A stretch of DNA of 32,388 nt from Acidothermus sp. (GTDB lineage: Bacteria; Actinomycetota; Actinomycetes; Acidothermales; Acidothermaceae): the NCBI GenBank assembly GCA_023512015.1, contig JAIMAI010000028.1:1-32388 (forward strand), written 5' to 3'. The notes under the pieces were generated by a model. It was not told where the DNA came from, made no database searches, and saw nothing but the letters and a program-made list of their open reading frames with translations. A program made the translations under genes and the position numbers. Below, piece by piece: positions 1 through 7,958 of this stretch (position 1 is the stretch's first letter; each line of letters begins with the position of its first letter).

Positions 1-76
1 GCGGGGTGGAGCAGCTCGGTAGCTCGCTGGGCTCATAACCCAGAGGTCGGAGGTTCAAATCCTCCCCCCGCTACCA
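1..76 (+). tRNA. Initiator tRNA-fMet (CAT), missing its first base
   Basis: The cloverleaf is complete except for base 1, which lies before the contig start. Acceptor bases 1-6 (GCGGGG) pair with 66-71 (CCCCGC). T72 would face the missing base 1, A73 is the discriminator and CCA is encoded at 74-76. The anticodon CAT is at 34-36. The anticodon stem 27-31/39-43 ends in three consecutive G-C pairs (GGG/CCC), the hallmark of initiator rather than elongator tRNA-Met. The T arm is GGAGG-TTCAAAT-CCTCC. The TGGAGCAG stretch after the acceptor resembles bacterial fMet tRNAs. Confidence 0.95.
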
Positions 77-79
77 AGT

Positions 80-102
80 AAGGCATTTCTGGCGCCTTTT
101 TT
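80..102 (+). terminator. Intrinsic terminator after tRNA-fMet
   Basis: A short hairpin, AAGGC (80-84) pairing with GCCTT (94-98), is followed by a run of T to 102. It sits 4 nt past the tRNA CCA end. The stem is short, but the T tract and position support transcription termination of the tRNA. Confidence 0.65.
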
Positions 103-490
103 GTGGCGACATCTAGCCCTTGCGTATGTAGCCTGCGCCGGGTCGCGCGAGTGCAAGCGGCCCGTGCGCTGTGGTTTCTCGGCCGAGGATGGTGGGCAGC
201 GCATTGCGTAGGCACGCTCAGTGGATGCCGATGCAGCAGCCCTACTCAACGTTGTTGTCGGTCGGCGAGACCTTCCTTGAGGTGCGCGGTGGCGAGGTGG
301 CTGGCTCTCTGAGGCTGCACGTCGCGATTCCGCGACCTTACGTAGCGCATTCAAAGCCTCGTTCTCGTGGCGACGGCTAACGACTACGGGTTCCCCTCCG
401 ACGTGGGTGCCCCGATATGGCGCGGTCGGTGGCTTCTCGGATGGCAGCATCCAGCCAGCTGCGTGGCCACAGCCGTGGTCGAGACCTGTA
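103..490. other. Gene-poor stretch, nothing recognised
   Basis: No frame here reads like a conserved protein. The possible frames on both strands are arginine/serine/proline-rich with no recognisable domain and no convincing ribosome binding site. It may be decayed sequence next to the tRNA gene, a common integration position, but I see no integrase, transposase or terminal repeat to support that. Confidence 0.5.
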
Positions 491-835
491 TCAGATCATC
501 GGGGCAGTCCCGCCGACGGTGATCTCGATGCCACGTTCGCGCAGGGCCGCTTCGAAAGCTGCGGGATCGTCGGGGGTTATGAATGGCTTGACCGCCTTCC
601 CGGCGTCGACGAGGAAGGCAATCGTCTTGCGTGGGCGTTTCGGGTCGAAGTTCGCCCAATAGCCGAGGTTGGCGGTTCCCCAAATGCGGCCCCTGCCACG
701 AAGGGCGCGCGTGTCGGTCCGGCGGACCGAGCGGATGGCGGCCAACGGAACGCGCTTGACGATGCCCGGGAAGTAGTAGCCCTTGATGGTAAGGGCATCG
801 TCGGTCACACGAATAGCACCATCCTGGTAGACCAC
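491..835 (-). CDS. Small PH-domain-like protein
   Basis: A 114-residue protein if translation starts at the GTG at 835, chosen because AAGGAGGT lies just upstream (spacing is tight, about 4 nt). A longer reading from an ATG at 976 adds a low-quality N-terminus. The alternating strands (GAIRVTDDALTIKGYYFP, then VPLAAIRSVRR, IWGTANLGYW, KTIAFLVD) followed by a C-terminal helix (DPAAFEAALRERGIEI) fit the bacterial PH-like fold, a seven-strand barrel capped by one helix. No membrane segment is present. Function is unknown. It stands alone, transcribed toward the tRNA. Confidence 0.75.
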   Translation of the reverse strand: MVYQDGAIRVTDDALTIKGYYFPGIVKRVPLAAIRSVRRTDTRALRGRGRIWGTANLGYWANFDPKRPRKTIAFLVDAGKAVKPFITPDDPAAFEAALRERGIEITVGGTAPMI

Positions 836-1393
836 GGGACCTCCTTCGCTCCCATCGGCGGCAATGCTGTGGAAGCCTGCTCCGCCCGGCAAGCTCGAGG
901 CTGATGCCCTTTTCGGTCCCGCTATCGTAACGCGACCTTCGGGCCATGAACATGGAGCTCGATTCGTTCCAAACATGCTCGTGATCCGGCCGCGTGCATA
1001 TTCAGCCGTCTCGACGCTGCACCACCCCGGGTCCCCAGAACCTCTGCCAGCGGTTTGGTGGCTGTTGAGGACCGGGTGCCTCGGATGAAGGCAATGCTTC
1101 CGCTACCAAAATCGGACCGGAGATCATATGGTCCGATTTTTGCATTCCGTTGTTCTCGGGCTCTGTTTGTCGACATCCGTCAGCAACCCTGCGACGCCTT
1201 CTCCGGACGACGATCGTTCTCCGTCATATTCCGATCTGATTCTCAGCACTGGAGGTGTCGCCCGGTGCATGCGCGAACGATCCGCGGCGATTCGGTTACG
1301 GTGAAGCTCTTGGAAGATTCTCACGCCGTAGCGTCGTTCTACGGAGTCGCGAGCATTGACGGCCCGGCCACGGCGAGGTAGTGAGGTGATGGC
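836..1393. other. Gene-poor intergenic region with possible structured RNA
   Basis: No convincing coding frame is visible. The region holds nested inverted repeats around 1023-1079 (CACCC..GGTCC against GGACCGGGTG, with CAGC/GCTG inside) followed by a strong intrinsic terminator at 1108-1141. No recognised gene on either strand reads into that terminator. 1142-1393 contains only the presumed leader and promoter of the gene at 1394. Confidence 0.4.
1108..1141 (+). terminator. Strong orphan intrinsic terminator
   Basis: AAAATCGGACC (1108-1118) pairs perfectly with GGTCCGATTTT (1130-1140) across an 11-nt loop, and the T run extends to 1141. The A-rich left flank gives a T tract on the other strand too, so it could work both ways. 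No annotated gene ends here: the PH gene runs leftward from 835 and the PAP2-WS/DGAT gene runs rightward from 1394. Confidence 0.8.
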
Positions 1394-3559
1394 ATGGCGC
1401 AGCGGGCGGATCAGGCCGGGTCGAGGGAATCGGCACCGTCGGTCGCGAGCGCGCCGAGTGCGACCGTCTCACGGAGATCGATCCGCCCGCCTTCGTGGCA
1501 AGCGGGTCTCCGGCAGATCGGCCTCGGCCTTGCGATCTTCGCGGTATATCTCGCCGTGACCCACCTCGTCCCGAAAGATCGGGTGGTCGCCGACGCCCAC
1601 GGTCGCGACTTGCTCCGACTCGAGGAGCGTTTCGGCATCGCCTGGGAGCACGGGCTCAACGATTTCCTGGCCGGCCATCCGTTGCTCGGCCTGCTGGCGT
1701 CGTGGGAATACGCCACCACGTACGTGGTCGTCACCTTCGGCGTGCTGCTGTGGGTGTGGCGTCGTCGACCCGACGTCTACCCGTGGGCCCGCAACACCCT
1801 CGCCGGGAGCACGCTCGCGGCCATCGTCTGTTTCGCCGTCTGGCCGACGTCCCCGCCGCGACTGCTCCCCGGGGAGTCGTTCACCGATGTGGTGGCGCTG
1901 AACCATCCCCCCGGTTCCTGGGGCACCGACGTGGTCTCCGCCGGAGCAGATCAGTTCGCGGCCATGCCGAGTCTGCACGTGGGATGGGCGGCTTGGGTCC
2001 TGGCGGTGATCGCTCGTTTGCACGTCAGTCGCCTTGCGTTGGCGTTGGGCAGCCTGCATTTCGCCATCACCACCGTGGACGTGCTGGCCACGGGTACGCA
2101 CTATGTCGCCGACGCGATGGCCGGAGCCCTCTTGATCCTCGCAGCGGTGGGAGCGGAGGCCGTCCGCGCCGCATGGCTCGGGCCGTCGGCGCCACCCCGC
2201 CGTCCGCTGCACCGCGCACCGGCGGTGGCGCGGTGGTATCCGGTGGCGGCCGAGGACGCCTTCTTCCTCCACATCGAGTCCGCAGTCGCTCCGCAGCTCG
2301 TCGGCGGTCTGGCCATCCTCGCCGGCCGACCCGACGTGGACGCCATGCGCGCCGCCGTGGCGGCCAAACTCCCGGTCCTGCCGAGGCTGCGGCAGGTCGT
2401 CCGGAGCGGCGGTCTGCGGCGCCGACCGAGATGGCTGGACGTCGACCACGTCGATCTTTCTTGGCACATCCCCGAGATCCATCTCCCCGCCGGGGGAGGG
2501 TGGGAGGCGTTGCGCCGGATCGTGTCGGAAATCCTCGCTGCACCACTGGATCGCAGCCGACCGTTGTGGCGGCTCCTCCTGGTCCCCGACGTCGCACCCG
2601 GCCGATCGGCACTGATCGTTTTGTTTCACCACGCCGTAGGAGACGGCCTCGGGGTCCTCTCGATCGTCCGCGAACTGTTGGAGCCGGTGGCACCTTTCGC
2701 CGCCGACGATGCGGCGTCCGGGCCGGGGCGCGTGGAGACGCCGGCCCGTCGGCGTTACCGGCTGCCCGGTCCGTTTTCCCGCGCCGCACTGACCGCCGTC
2801 GGGCTCGCTCAGTTGGCCACCGACGGGGTCGGCACCAAGCTGCCGGGGTTCGAGGCGTTGTCGGGGCGGCGAGAATTGGTCGGTTTCTCCCTTCCGCTCG
2901 ACGCGGTCCGCAAGGCCGCGCGAGAAAACGGCTGCCGGGTCACCGATCTGGTGGTGGCCGCGGTGGGTGACGCAGTGGCGTGCGCGCTCGCGGCGGTGGG
3001 GATTCCCGGGCAAGGCCGTCGGACTCGGGCCGCGGTCCCGATCACCTTGCGTCCCCCCGCCGAACCTGGGGTATGGGACGGTATGCCCGGCAATCGCACG
3101 GCCGCGCTCATGGTCGACGTCCCGCTGGATCCGATCCCGGTGGGTGAACGTTTGCGCGCGATCTCAGCGGACGCCGAACGGCGGCGTCGGTCCGGGCGCC
3201 CTCTGGCGAGTGCCGCCGTGGTCCGCTCCATCGGCTTGCTGCCTGCGCGGTGGCACGAGTGGCTGGCCCGCCTGATCTACCGGCCGCCGCATTTCGGTCT
3301 GATCGTCACGAATATTCCGGGCCCCGACATCCCGCTCGCTTTCGTTGGGGTGCCGGTCGTCGCGGTTTATCCGCTGGTCTCTCTTGCGGAGGACGTCCCG
3401 CTGGCGGTCGGTGCTTTGGGGTGGAACGGCAGGCTTTGCGTGGCCGCCACCCTTGACTCGGCTTGGGCCGTCGATACGGCTCTTCTCCTCAATCGCTTAC
3501 GGGAAGCGTTTTCCGCGCTCGGAGTCGATACCGATGCGGACGGCGGAACGCTGTGGTAG
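1394..3559 (+). CDS. PAP2-WS/DGAT fusion (phosphatase plus acyltransferase)
   Basis: A 721-residue two-domain protein. Residues about 30-250 are a membrane PAP2 domain of the AUR1/inositol-phosphorylceramide-synthase-like type, with MPSLHVGW around residues 191-197 and GTHYVADAMAG around 234-244 (His195, His236 and Asp240 as likely catalytic residues). Residues about 270-710 are a wax ester synthase/diacylglycerol acyltransferase domain with the catalytic HHAVGDG motif at 412-418 and the downstream MPGNRTAALMVDVPL region typical of the family. The ATG at 1394 has GAGGTG 7 nt upstream. By family knowledge, PAP2 enzymes remove or transfer phosphate from lipids such as phosphatidate and WS/DGAT enzymes acylate diacylglycerol or alcohols, so the fusion could carry out the last two steps of triacylglycerol synthesis. 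The substrate of the PAP2 half is not proven by sequence. Confidence 0.92.
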   Translation: MAQRADQAGSRESAPSVASAPSATVSRRSIRPPSWQAGLRQIGLGLAIFAVYLAVTHLVPKDRVVADAHGRDLLRLEERFGIAWEHGLNDFLAGHPLLGLLASWEYATTYVVVTFGVLLWVWRRRPDVYPWARNTLAGSTLAAIVCFAVWPTSPPRLLPGESFTDVVALNHPPGSWGTDVVSAGADQFAAMPSLHVGWAAWVLAVIARLHVSRLALALGSLHFAITTVDVLATGTHYVADAMAGALLILAAVGAEAVRAAWLGPSAPPRRPLHRAPAVARWYPVAAEDAFFLHIESAVAPQLVGGLAILAGRPDVDAMRAAVAAKLPVLPRLRQVVRSGGLRRRPRWLDVDHVDLSWHIPEIHLPAGGGWEALRRIVSEILAAPLDRSRPLWRLLLVPDVAPGRSALIVLFHHAVGDGLGVLSIVRELLEPVAPFAADDAASGPGRVETPARRRYRLPGPFSRAALTAVGLAQLATDGVGTKLPGFEALSGRRELVGFSLPLDAVRKAARENGCRVTDLVVAAVGDAVACALAAVGIPGQGRRTRAAVPITLRPPAEPGVWDGMPGNRTAALMVDVPLDPIPVGERLRAISADAERRRRSGRPLASAAVVRSIGLLPARWHEWLARLIYRPPHFGLIVTNIPGPDIPLAFVGVPVVAVYPLVSLAEDVPLAVGALGWNGRLCVAATLDSAWAVDTALLLNRLREAFSALGVDTDADGGTLW

Positions 3560-4458
3560 GCGTTGCCTTCATCGCCGTTGCCGCGGCGTTTCTCTTTGCG
3601 CTCGCCGCGGTTTTGCAGGCGCGCGCGGCTCGAACAGTCGATGCGAAGGGGGAGGTCGATGTCGCTCGGTTCGTCCACCGACTGGTGCGTGATCGTGGGT
3701 GGCTGCTCGGATGGTTGACCAATCTCGCCGGTTTCTTCACCCAGACGATCGCCTTGCATTTGGGCTCGGTCGCCGTCGTGCAGCCTTTGCTGGTGCTGCA
3801 ATTGCTCTTCACCTTGATGCTCTCCGCGCGAACTGTGCACCGTGAAATGGGGTGGCGTGAATGGGTCGGCGGATTGTCGATTTGCGCGGGCTTGGCCATT
3901 TTGCTCAGCGTGCGCGGGGCGCTGCCCCCCGGGGGTGAAGCGGACCGCACCCGACTTCTCGCCGTCGCACCGCTCGTAGGTGGCACGGTCGTGGCGTTGG
4001 CCCTCGGTGCGATGTATCGGCGGAGAGTGGCCCGGTCGATCGTGCTGGGCACGGAAGCCGGAATTTTCTTCGCCTGCGGGGCGGTGCTGAACAAGCTGAC
4101 TTCCGACGACCTCATTCATCGGGGTGTCGCCGCCACGGCAAAAGATTGGGTGGGGTACGGATTGGCAATTGCCACGGTGGCGGGTTTTCTCCTCGAACAG
4201 CGGGCTTTCGCCGCCGGGCCGCTGCCGGCGGCGATGACCGCGATGACGATCACGAATCCGATCGTGTCGTATCTCCTGGCCGTGGTCGGGTTCGGTGTCG
4301 CCGTGCCGCATACACCTCCGGCGCTGGCCGGCATCGTCACCGGGGGCGTGCTGCTGTATTTCGGCGCCGGGTTGCTCGCACATTCTCCCCTGTTGCGGCG
4401 GGCCGGGCCATCGGAACCCTGTGAGGCACCCGGCGTGCGTACGGGTCGTTTACCGTGA
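3553..4458 (+). CDS. DMT-superfamily membrane permease
   Basis: A 301-residue protein of about nine or ten hydrophobic helices with short loops, ending in a hydrophilic tail. It resembles the EamA/NIPA-like drug/metabolite transporter superfamily: VVQPLLVLQLLFTLMLSA near residue 80 and AAMTAMTITNPIVSYLLAV near 230 are the usual helix patterns of the two halves. I chose the GTG at 3553, which overlaps the TAG stop of the preceding gene (3557-3559), implying translational coupling; longer starts would run deep into that gene. The substrate cannot be inferred. It probably belongs to the same transcript as the PAP2-WS/DGAT gene. Confidence 0.82.
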   Translation: MVGVAFIAVAAAFLFALAAVLQARAARTVDAKGEVDVARFVHRLVRDRGWLLGWLTNLAGFFTQTIALHLGSVAVVQPLLVLQLLFTLMLSARTVHREMGWREWVGGLSICAGLAILLSVRGALPPGGEADRTRLLAVAPLVGGTVVALALGAMYRRRVARSIVLGTEAGIFFACGAVLNKLTSDDLIHRGVAATAKDWVGYGLAIATVAGFLLEQRAFAAGPLPAAMTAMTITNPIVSYLLAVVGFGVAVPHTPPALAGIVTGGVLLYFGAGLLAHSPLLRRAGPSEPCEAPGVRTGRLP

Positions 4459-4518
4459 CAGGATCGACTCCGGCTGCTGGGGGCGCCGACGAGGGGCTTG
4501 TGGGCAGGAGGACATGCG

Positions 4519-5196
4519 ATGCGACGGCGTGCGGACCATCGGGTCCACCTCAGGGACGTCCTGAGAGCGGCGACGTTCGGTTCGTTGGTGTTCTTGCTTG
4601 CGGTGGCGTGCTCGTCCTCCCGTTCCGCCGGGAATTCCGCCGCATCACCGGCGAGGACGACTCCGACGGCCGCGACCCCTGCGGCATCGAGCGGAGTGCC
4701 GCTCAGTACCGCCGCCCCTCCGTGGCCGCTGCCCTCGGATGCCGCGCCGTATCTCGCCGCGGCCGGGCTGCAAGTCGCGGCCGAGGAACACGTCGACGTC
4801 CACTACCACGCGCACCTCGACATCGTCGTCGACGGGTCACCGGTGGCCGTGCCCGCGGGAATCGGTTTCGTGATCCGCGACGGCCAGCCGACCGGGATCA
4901 CGGCGTTGCATACCCACGACACAACGGGGGTCATCCATATCGAGTCCCAAAAAGAGCAGACCTTCACCCTGGGGCAATTCTTCACCGAGTGGGGTGTGGC
5001 GCTCTCGACCGATCAATTGGGAGGTTTGCGGTCGGGTGCCTCTCACGTCCTGCGCGTATTCGTCGATGGGAAGGCTTTCGACGGCAATCCGGCCGATATC
5101 GTGCTGCGGCCCCATGAAGAAATCGCACTCTGGTACGGACCTCGCGGCCAGAACCCAAGCGTGCCGTCCCGCTACCAATTCCCGGCAGGGGAGTGA
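4519..5196 (+). CDS. Secreted His-rich lipoprotein, function unknown
   Basis: A 225-residue protein. The N-terminus has a basic stretch, a hydrophobic core and a lipobox-like LLAVAC, with Cys31 as the predicted lipidated residue. A Ser/Thr/Ala/Pro linker follows, then a conserved-looking domain with histidine clusters: EEHVDVHYHAHLDIVVDG around residues 92-109 and ALHTHDTTGVIHIES around 132-146. These suggest metal binding on the outer face of the membrane, possibly copper. The ATG at 4519 is chosen because AGGAGG lies 7 nt upstream. The stop overlaps the start of the next gene (GTGA). I recognise the domain only as a conserved hypothetical. Confidence 0.8.
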   Translation: MRRRADHRVHLRDVLRAATFGSLVFLLAVACSSSRSAGNSAASPARTTPTAATPAASSGVPLSTAAPPWPLPSDAAPYLAAAGLQVAAEEHVDVHYHAHLDIVVDGSPVAVPAGIGFVIRDGQPTGITALHTHDTTGVIHIESQKEQTFTLGQFFTEWGVALSTDQLGGLRSGASHVLRVFVDGKAFDGNPADIVLRPHEEIALWYGPRGQNPSVPSRYQFPAGE

Positions 5197-5840
5197 GCGG
5201 CGTGACGGATGTCTTCGGGAGCGGCCACCCGATCCTCACCTTCCTCAACGGACTGGCGAAACACACGCCCTGGTTGCACGGTGCCGCCGCGGTGTACGCC
5301 GATTGGCTCGGCGTCGCCCTTCTGGCCTTCGTCCTGGTCGTCGCGTGGTGGAGGGCGCGTTCCCGCAACGTTTTCGCCGTCACCATGGCGATCTGGACGG
5401 GCGGTGCCTGTCTCATCGGGCTCGGCGTCAACCAGGTCATCGCTCACGCGGTCGCCGAGGAGCGGCCGTATTTCCACCTCAGAAACGTGCTGCGGCTCGT
5501 GCCGGTGGCCCACGACTATTCGTTTCCATCCGACCACTCGGTGGTCGCCGGCGCCATCGCGATGGGATTGCTGCTCTTCGATCGACGCCTCGGCATCGTC
5601 GCGACGGTTTTGGGTCTGCTGCTGGCAGCCGATCGGGTCTACGTGGGGGCGCACTACGGACACGACGTCATCGCCGGTCTGCTCATCGGAGCGGTCGTCG
5701 TCGTCATCGGTCGCTGGGTCGTCGTGCCGTGGTTGGCGCGCATCGCGGCATGGCTGGCGATGACGGCGCTCTGGCCGCTCGTCGTCAATCGTCGCGCACT
5801 GCCCCGGCACTGGAGACTCGGATCGGTGGAGCGAGCGTGA
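5193..5840 (+). CDS. PAP2-family membrane phosphatase
   Basis: A 215-residue integral membrane protein with about five helices and all three PAP2 motifs: HAVAEERPY (motif 1, around residues 84-92), PSDHS (motif 2, around 112-116) and RVYVGAHYGHD (motif 3, around 149-159). This pattern resembles undecaprenyl-diphosphate phosphatases of the BcrC/YbjG type, which recycle the bacterial wall lipid carrier, though other lipid phosphates are possible. The GTG at 5193 overlaps the stop of the lipoprotein gene (GTGA). A second GTG at 5202 is an alternative start. This is the second PAP2 domain in the same operon. Confidence 0.88.
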   Translation: MSGVTDVFGSGHPILTFLNGLAKHTPWLHGAAAVYADWLGVALLAFVLVVAWWRARSRNVFAVTMAIWTGGACLIGLGVNQVIAHAVAEERPYFHLRNVLRLVPVAHDYSFPSDHSVVAGAIAMGLLLFDRRLGIVATVLGLLLAADRVYVGAHYGHDVIAGLLIGAVVVVIGRWVVVPWLARIAAWLAMTALWPLVVNRRALPRHWRLGSVERA

Positions 5841-5841
5841 G

Positions 5842-6471
5842 ATGAACTCCTCCGAATGGGATCTGCGCTACCGGGAAACCGAACGACTCTGGTCGGCTGA
5901 GCCGAACGTCTTCGTCGCGGAAATCATCGCCCCACTCCCGCCCGGCACGGCCCTCGATCTCGGTTGTGGAGAGGGACGCAACGCCCGTTGGCTCGCGTCA
6001 CGCGGATGGACTGTCACGGGCGTCGATTTCTCCGCGGTGGCCTTGGAGCGGGCACGAAAGGACGCCGACGCCGCGGGGGTGAACGTGCGGTGGATCCAAG
6101 CGGACGTGACGACCTGGAAACCCCCCGCCCGTGCCTTCGACCTCGTCGTGTCCTGCTATCTGCATCTGCCCCCCGCGGAGATGCGCGCCGCCCTGGCGAA
6201 TGCAGCTGAGGCGTTACGGGCGGGGGGCATGCTGCTGGTGGTGGGGCATGCGCGGGTGAATCTCACGGACGGCGTCGGAGGTCCGCAGGATCCGGAGGTG
6301 CTCTACGAGCCGGCCGAGGTCGTCGATTGGTTGCCGGGCGGCCTTCGCGTTCTTCGCGCGGAGCACGCCTACCGCGAGGTGGAAAAAGAGGGGGTCGTAC
6401 GCCGCGCGATCGACACCCTGGTCGTCGCTACCTCAGACTTCGATTCCGAGTCGTCCGATCGGCTCCAGTAG
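5842..6471 (+). CDS. Class I SAM-dependent methyltransferase
   Basis: A 209-residue Rossmann-fold methyltransferase. SAM-binding motif I is ALDLGCGEGRNARWLA at about residues 37-52, the acidic end of strand 2 is VTGVDFS around 59-65, and IQADVTTW near 89 fits motif III. The start DLRYRETERLWSAEPN is common in the TehB/UbiE-like group acting on small molecules. The substrate is unknown. The ATG at 5842 immediately follows the previous stop. The 3' end overlaps by 39 bp the convergent LLM-hemerythrin gene, which ends at 6433. Confidence 0.88.
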   Translation: MNSSEWDLRYRETERLWSAEPNVFVAEIIAPLPPGTALDLGCGEGRNARWLASRGWTVTGVDFSAVALERARKDADAAGVNVRWIQADVTTWKPPARAFDLVVSCYLHLPPAEMRAALANAAEALRAGGMLLVVGHARVNLTDGVGGPQDPEVLYEPAEVVDWLPGGLRVLRAEHAYREVEKEGVVRRAIDTLVVATSDFDSESSDRLQ

Positions 6472-7902
6472 GGCGTTTTCTTCCTCGTCGAGGTGGGCCA
6501 GCAGCCGGTCGCCGAGTTCGTCGACTGCGCGACGGGCCGTGGCGAGGCGGCTCGCGTCGCCGATCGCCGCGACGAGCGCGTCGTCCACCGCGCTCAGCAG
6601 GCCTGCGATCACTTGGTGGTCGGTTCTCAATTTCTCGATGGTGGGGCCGAGGGTCGGATCGGCTCGGAGCAGGTCGGGGAACATCCGCACGTCCTCGATG
6701 GTGTGATGGACGCCGACCACCCGGCAGTACGCCGCGCAGAACGCTCCGAGCGTCCAGTAGTTCTGCCGCATCGTCAACTCGTTGAGGTGGGACCGCGCAC
6801 GGGCGATCGTCATCGCCCCTTGCTCCACTTGTTCCACGATGTCGCGCAGCCGAGCGAATTCTTCGCGCAGATGGCGGTGCACCGCGAGGAGGGTCTGCAC
6901 TCCGCGCTGTCCGGACGGCGTCCACTCCTCTCGCTGCGCGACGAGATGCTCGGTTTCCCGGGCGGCGGCAAGTGCGGCTGCGTCGCTCGAGGCGAGGTCG
7001 CCGTTGCGGGAAGGCGGGTTTGTCCGGGCCTGCGCGACCACTTCACGCACGCCCGGCACCACTTCGGAGGCGAAACGCCGCAGTGCGGCCTCGTCGTCGC
7101 CGGCCAGGATGAAGCCGCTGATGCCGTGGTCGAGAGCGAGGCGGGCGAGCTGACTCACCCACATTTCCGCCGGTCCGCGGAGGAATCCTTGCGGATGGGT
7201 CTCGAATTCCCCGGAGATGTTGAAGAGGCGGCGAATGGCCGCGGGATCGCGCCCGGCTCGCCGGGCGGCGCGGTCGATGGCGTCGTTCATCGCGGGCAGC
7301 TCGTCGGGTGCGGCGTAGCCGAGCGTGGGGATCCAGCCGTCGGCGAGCCGGCCGGTGAGCTCGAGCATGCGCGGTTTGTAAGCGCCCAGCCAGATCTCGA
7401 TGGGGTGCACCGGACGTGGACCGGGATGCGCGCCTGCTACGGAGTAGAACCGTCCCGAGAACCGCACCGCGCGCTGCTCCGACAAGAGCGCACGGATCAC
7501 CGCTATTCCTTCTTCCAGGGCGGCGACCGCCTCGGCCTTGGTATAGCGGGGTCCGCCCATGGCCGCTACCGCGTCGAGGAAATAGCCTGCGCCGAGGCCG
7601 AGTTCGGCACGTCCTTTGCTCAGCAGGTCGAGGGAGGCGACGGCACGCGCCAGGACCGCAGGAGGTCGGAGCGGGAGGTTCGCGACGTTGGGGACCAGTC
7701 GCACGCGCTCCGTCAGGGCCGCGACGAAGCTGAGCAGGGTCCAGGTGTCGAGGAAGCGGGCTTGATACGGGTGGTCTTGGAACGAGACGACGTCGAGGCC
7801 GAGCGTGTCGGCAAGGGTCGCGAGCCGCACCACTCGATCCGGTCGGTCGGCCGACGGCGTGATGAAGGCACCGAAGAGCAGGTCGTGGCCGTAGTCGGGC
7901 AT
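6433..7902 (-). CDS. LLM-class oxidoreductase fused to a hemerythrin domain
   Basis: A 489-residue protein. Residues about 5-300 are a luciferase-like (LLM) flavin- or F420-dependent oxidoreductase: the GLDVVSFQDHPYQARFLDTWT region, the VANLPLRPPAVLARAVASLDLLSKGRAELGLG core pattern and ADGWIPTLGY. Residues about 340-480 form a hemerythrin-like four-helix bundle with metal-ligand candidates in LLAVHRHLREEF, VVGVHHTIEDVRMFP, TDHQVIAGLL and LLAHLDEEENALL. The ATG at 7902 is chosen because AAGGATG lies upstream and LLM proteins begin close to this point. The 5' leader carries a long perfect inverted repeat covering the ribosome binding site. Inference: an oxidoreductase that may use a di-iron domain to bind or sense O2 or NO. 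Confidence 0.9.
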   Translation of the reverse strand: MPDYGHDLLFGAFITPSADRPDRVVRLATLADTLGLDVVSFQDHPYQARFLDTWTLLSFVAALTERVRLVPNVANLPLRPPAVLARAVASLDLLSKGRAELGLGAGYFLDAVAAMGGPRYTKAEAVAALEEGIAVIRALLSEQRAVRFSGRFYSVAGAHPGPRPVHPIEIWLGAYKPRMLELTGRLADGWIPTLGYAAPDELPAMNDAIDRAARRAGRDPAAIRRLFNISGEFETHPQGFLRGPAEMWVSQLARLALDHGISGFILAGDDEAALRRFASEVVPGVREVVAQARTNPPSRNGDLASSDAAALAAARETEHLVAQREEWTPSGQRGVQTLLAVHRHLREEFARLRDIVEQVEQGAMTIARARSHLNELTMRQNYWTLGAFCAAYCRVVGVHHTIEDVRMFPDLLRADPTLGPTIEKLRTDHQVIAGLLSAVDDALVAAIGDASRLATARRAVDELGDRLLAHLDEEENALLEPIGRLGIEV

Positions 7903-7910
7903 GACTTCAT

Positions 7911-7950
7911 CCTTCCCCTCCGGCCGATTCGATCGCACCGGAGGGGAAGG
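7911..7950. promoter_or_regulatory. 13-bp perfect inverted repeat over an RBS
   Basis: CCTTCCCCTCCGG (7911-7923) and CCGGAGGGGAAGG (7938-7950) are perfect inverted copies separated by 14 nt. The repeat lies in the divergent region between the LLM-hemerythrin gene (start 7902) and the DsbA-like gene (start 8018). On the minus-strand mRNA the second arm contains the purine-rich ribosome binding sequence of the LLM gene, so the hairpin would bury it. It could equally be a protein operator. Confidence 0.7.
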
Positions 7951-7958
7951 CTTGAGTT

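Noticed and set aside
33-450. Minus-strand frames over the tRNA, one ending in GGGFEPPTSGL
   Set aside because: This ending is the well-known spurious translation of the antisense strand of a tRNA gene; the rest has no protein-like features.
1040-1109. A second tRNA or an att-type repeat ending in CCGCTACCAA, copying the tRNA-fMet 3' end
   Set aside because: No T-arm or anticodon arm can be drawn, the shared run is only 10 bases, and CCGCTACCA also occurs inside the lipoprotein gene at about 5169.
1469-3013. Long minus-strand frame antisense to the PAP2-WS/DGAT gene
   Set aside because: Arg/Gly/Pro/His-rich, no recognisable domain; a GC-rich shadow.
4443-4454. GGGTCGTTTACC before the lipoprotein gene as another DevR box
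   Set aside because: It lies in the coding end of the DMT gene and loses the right half-site.
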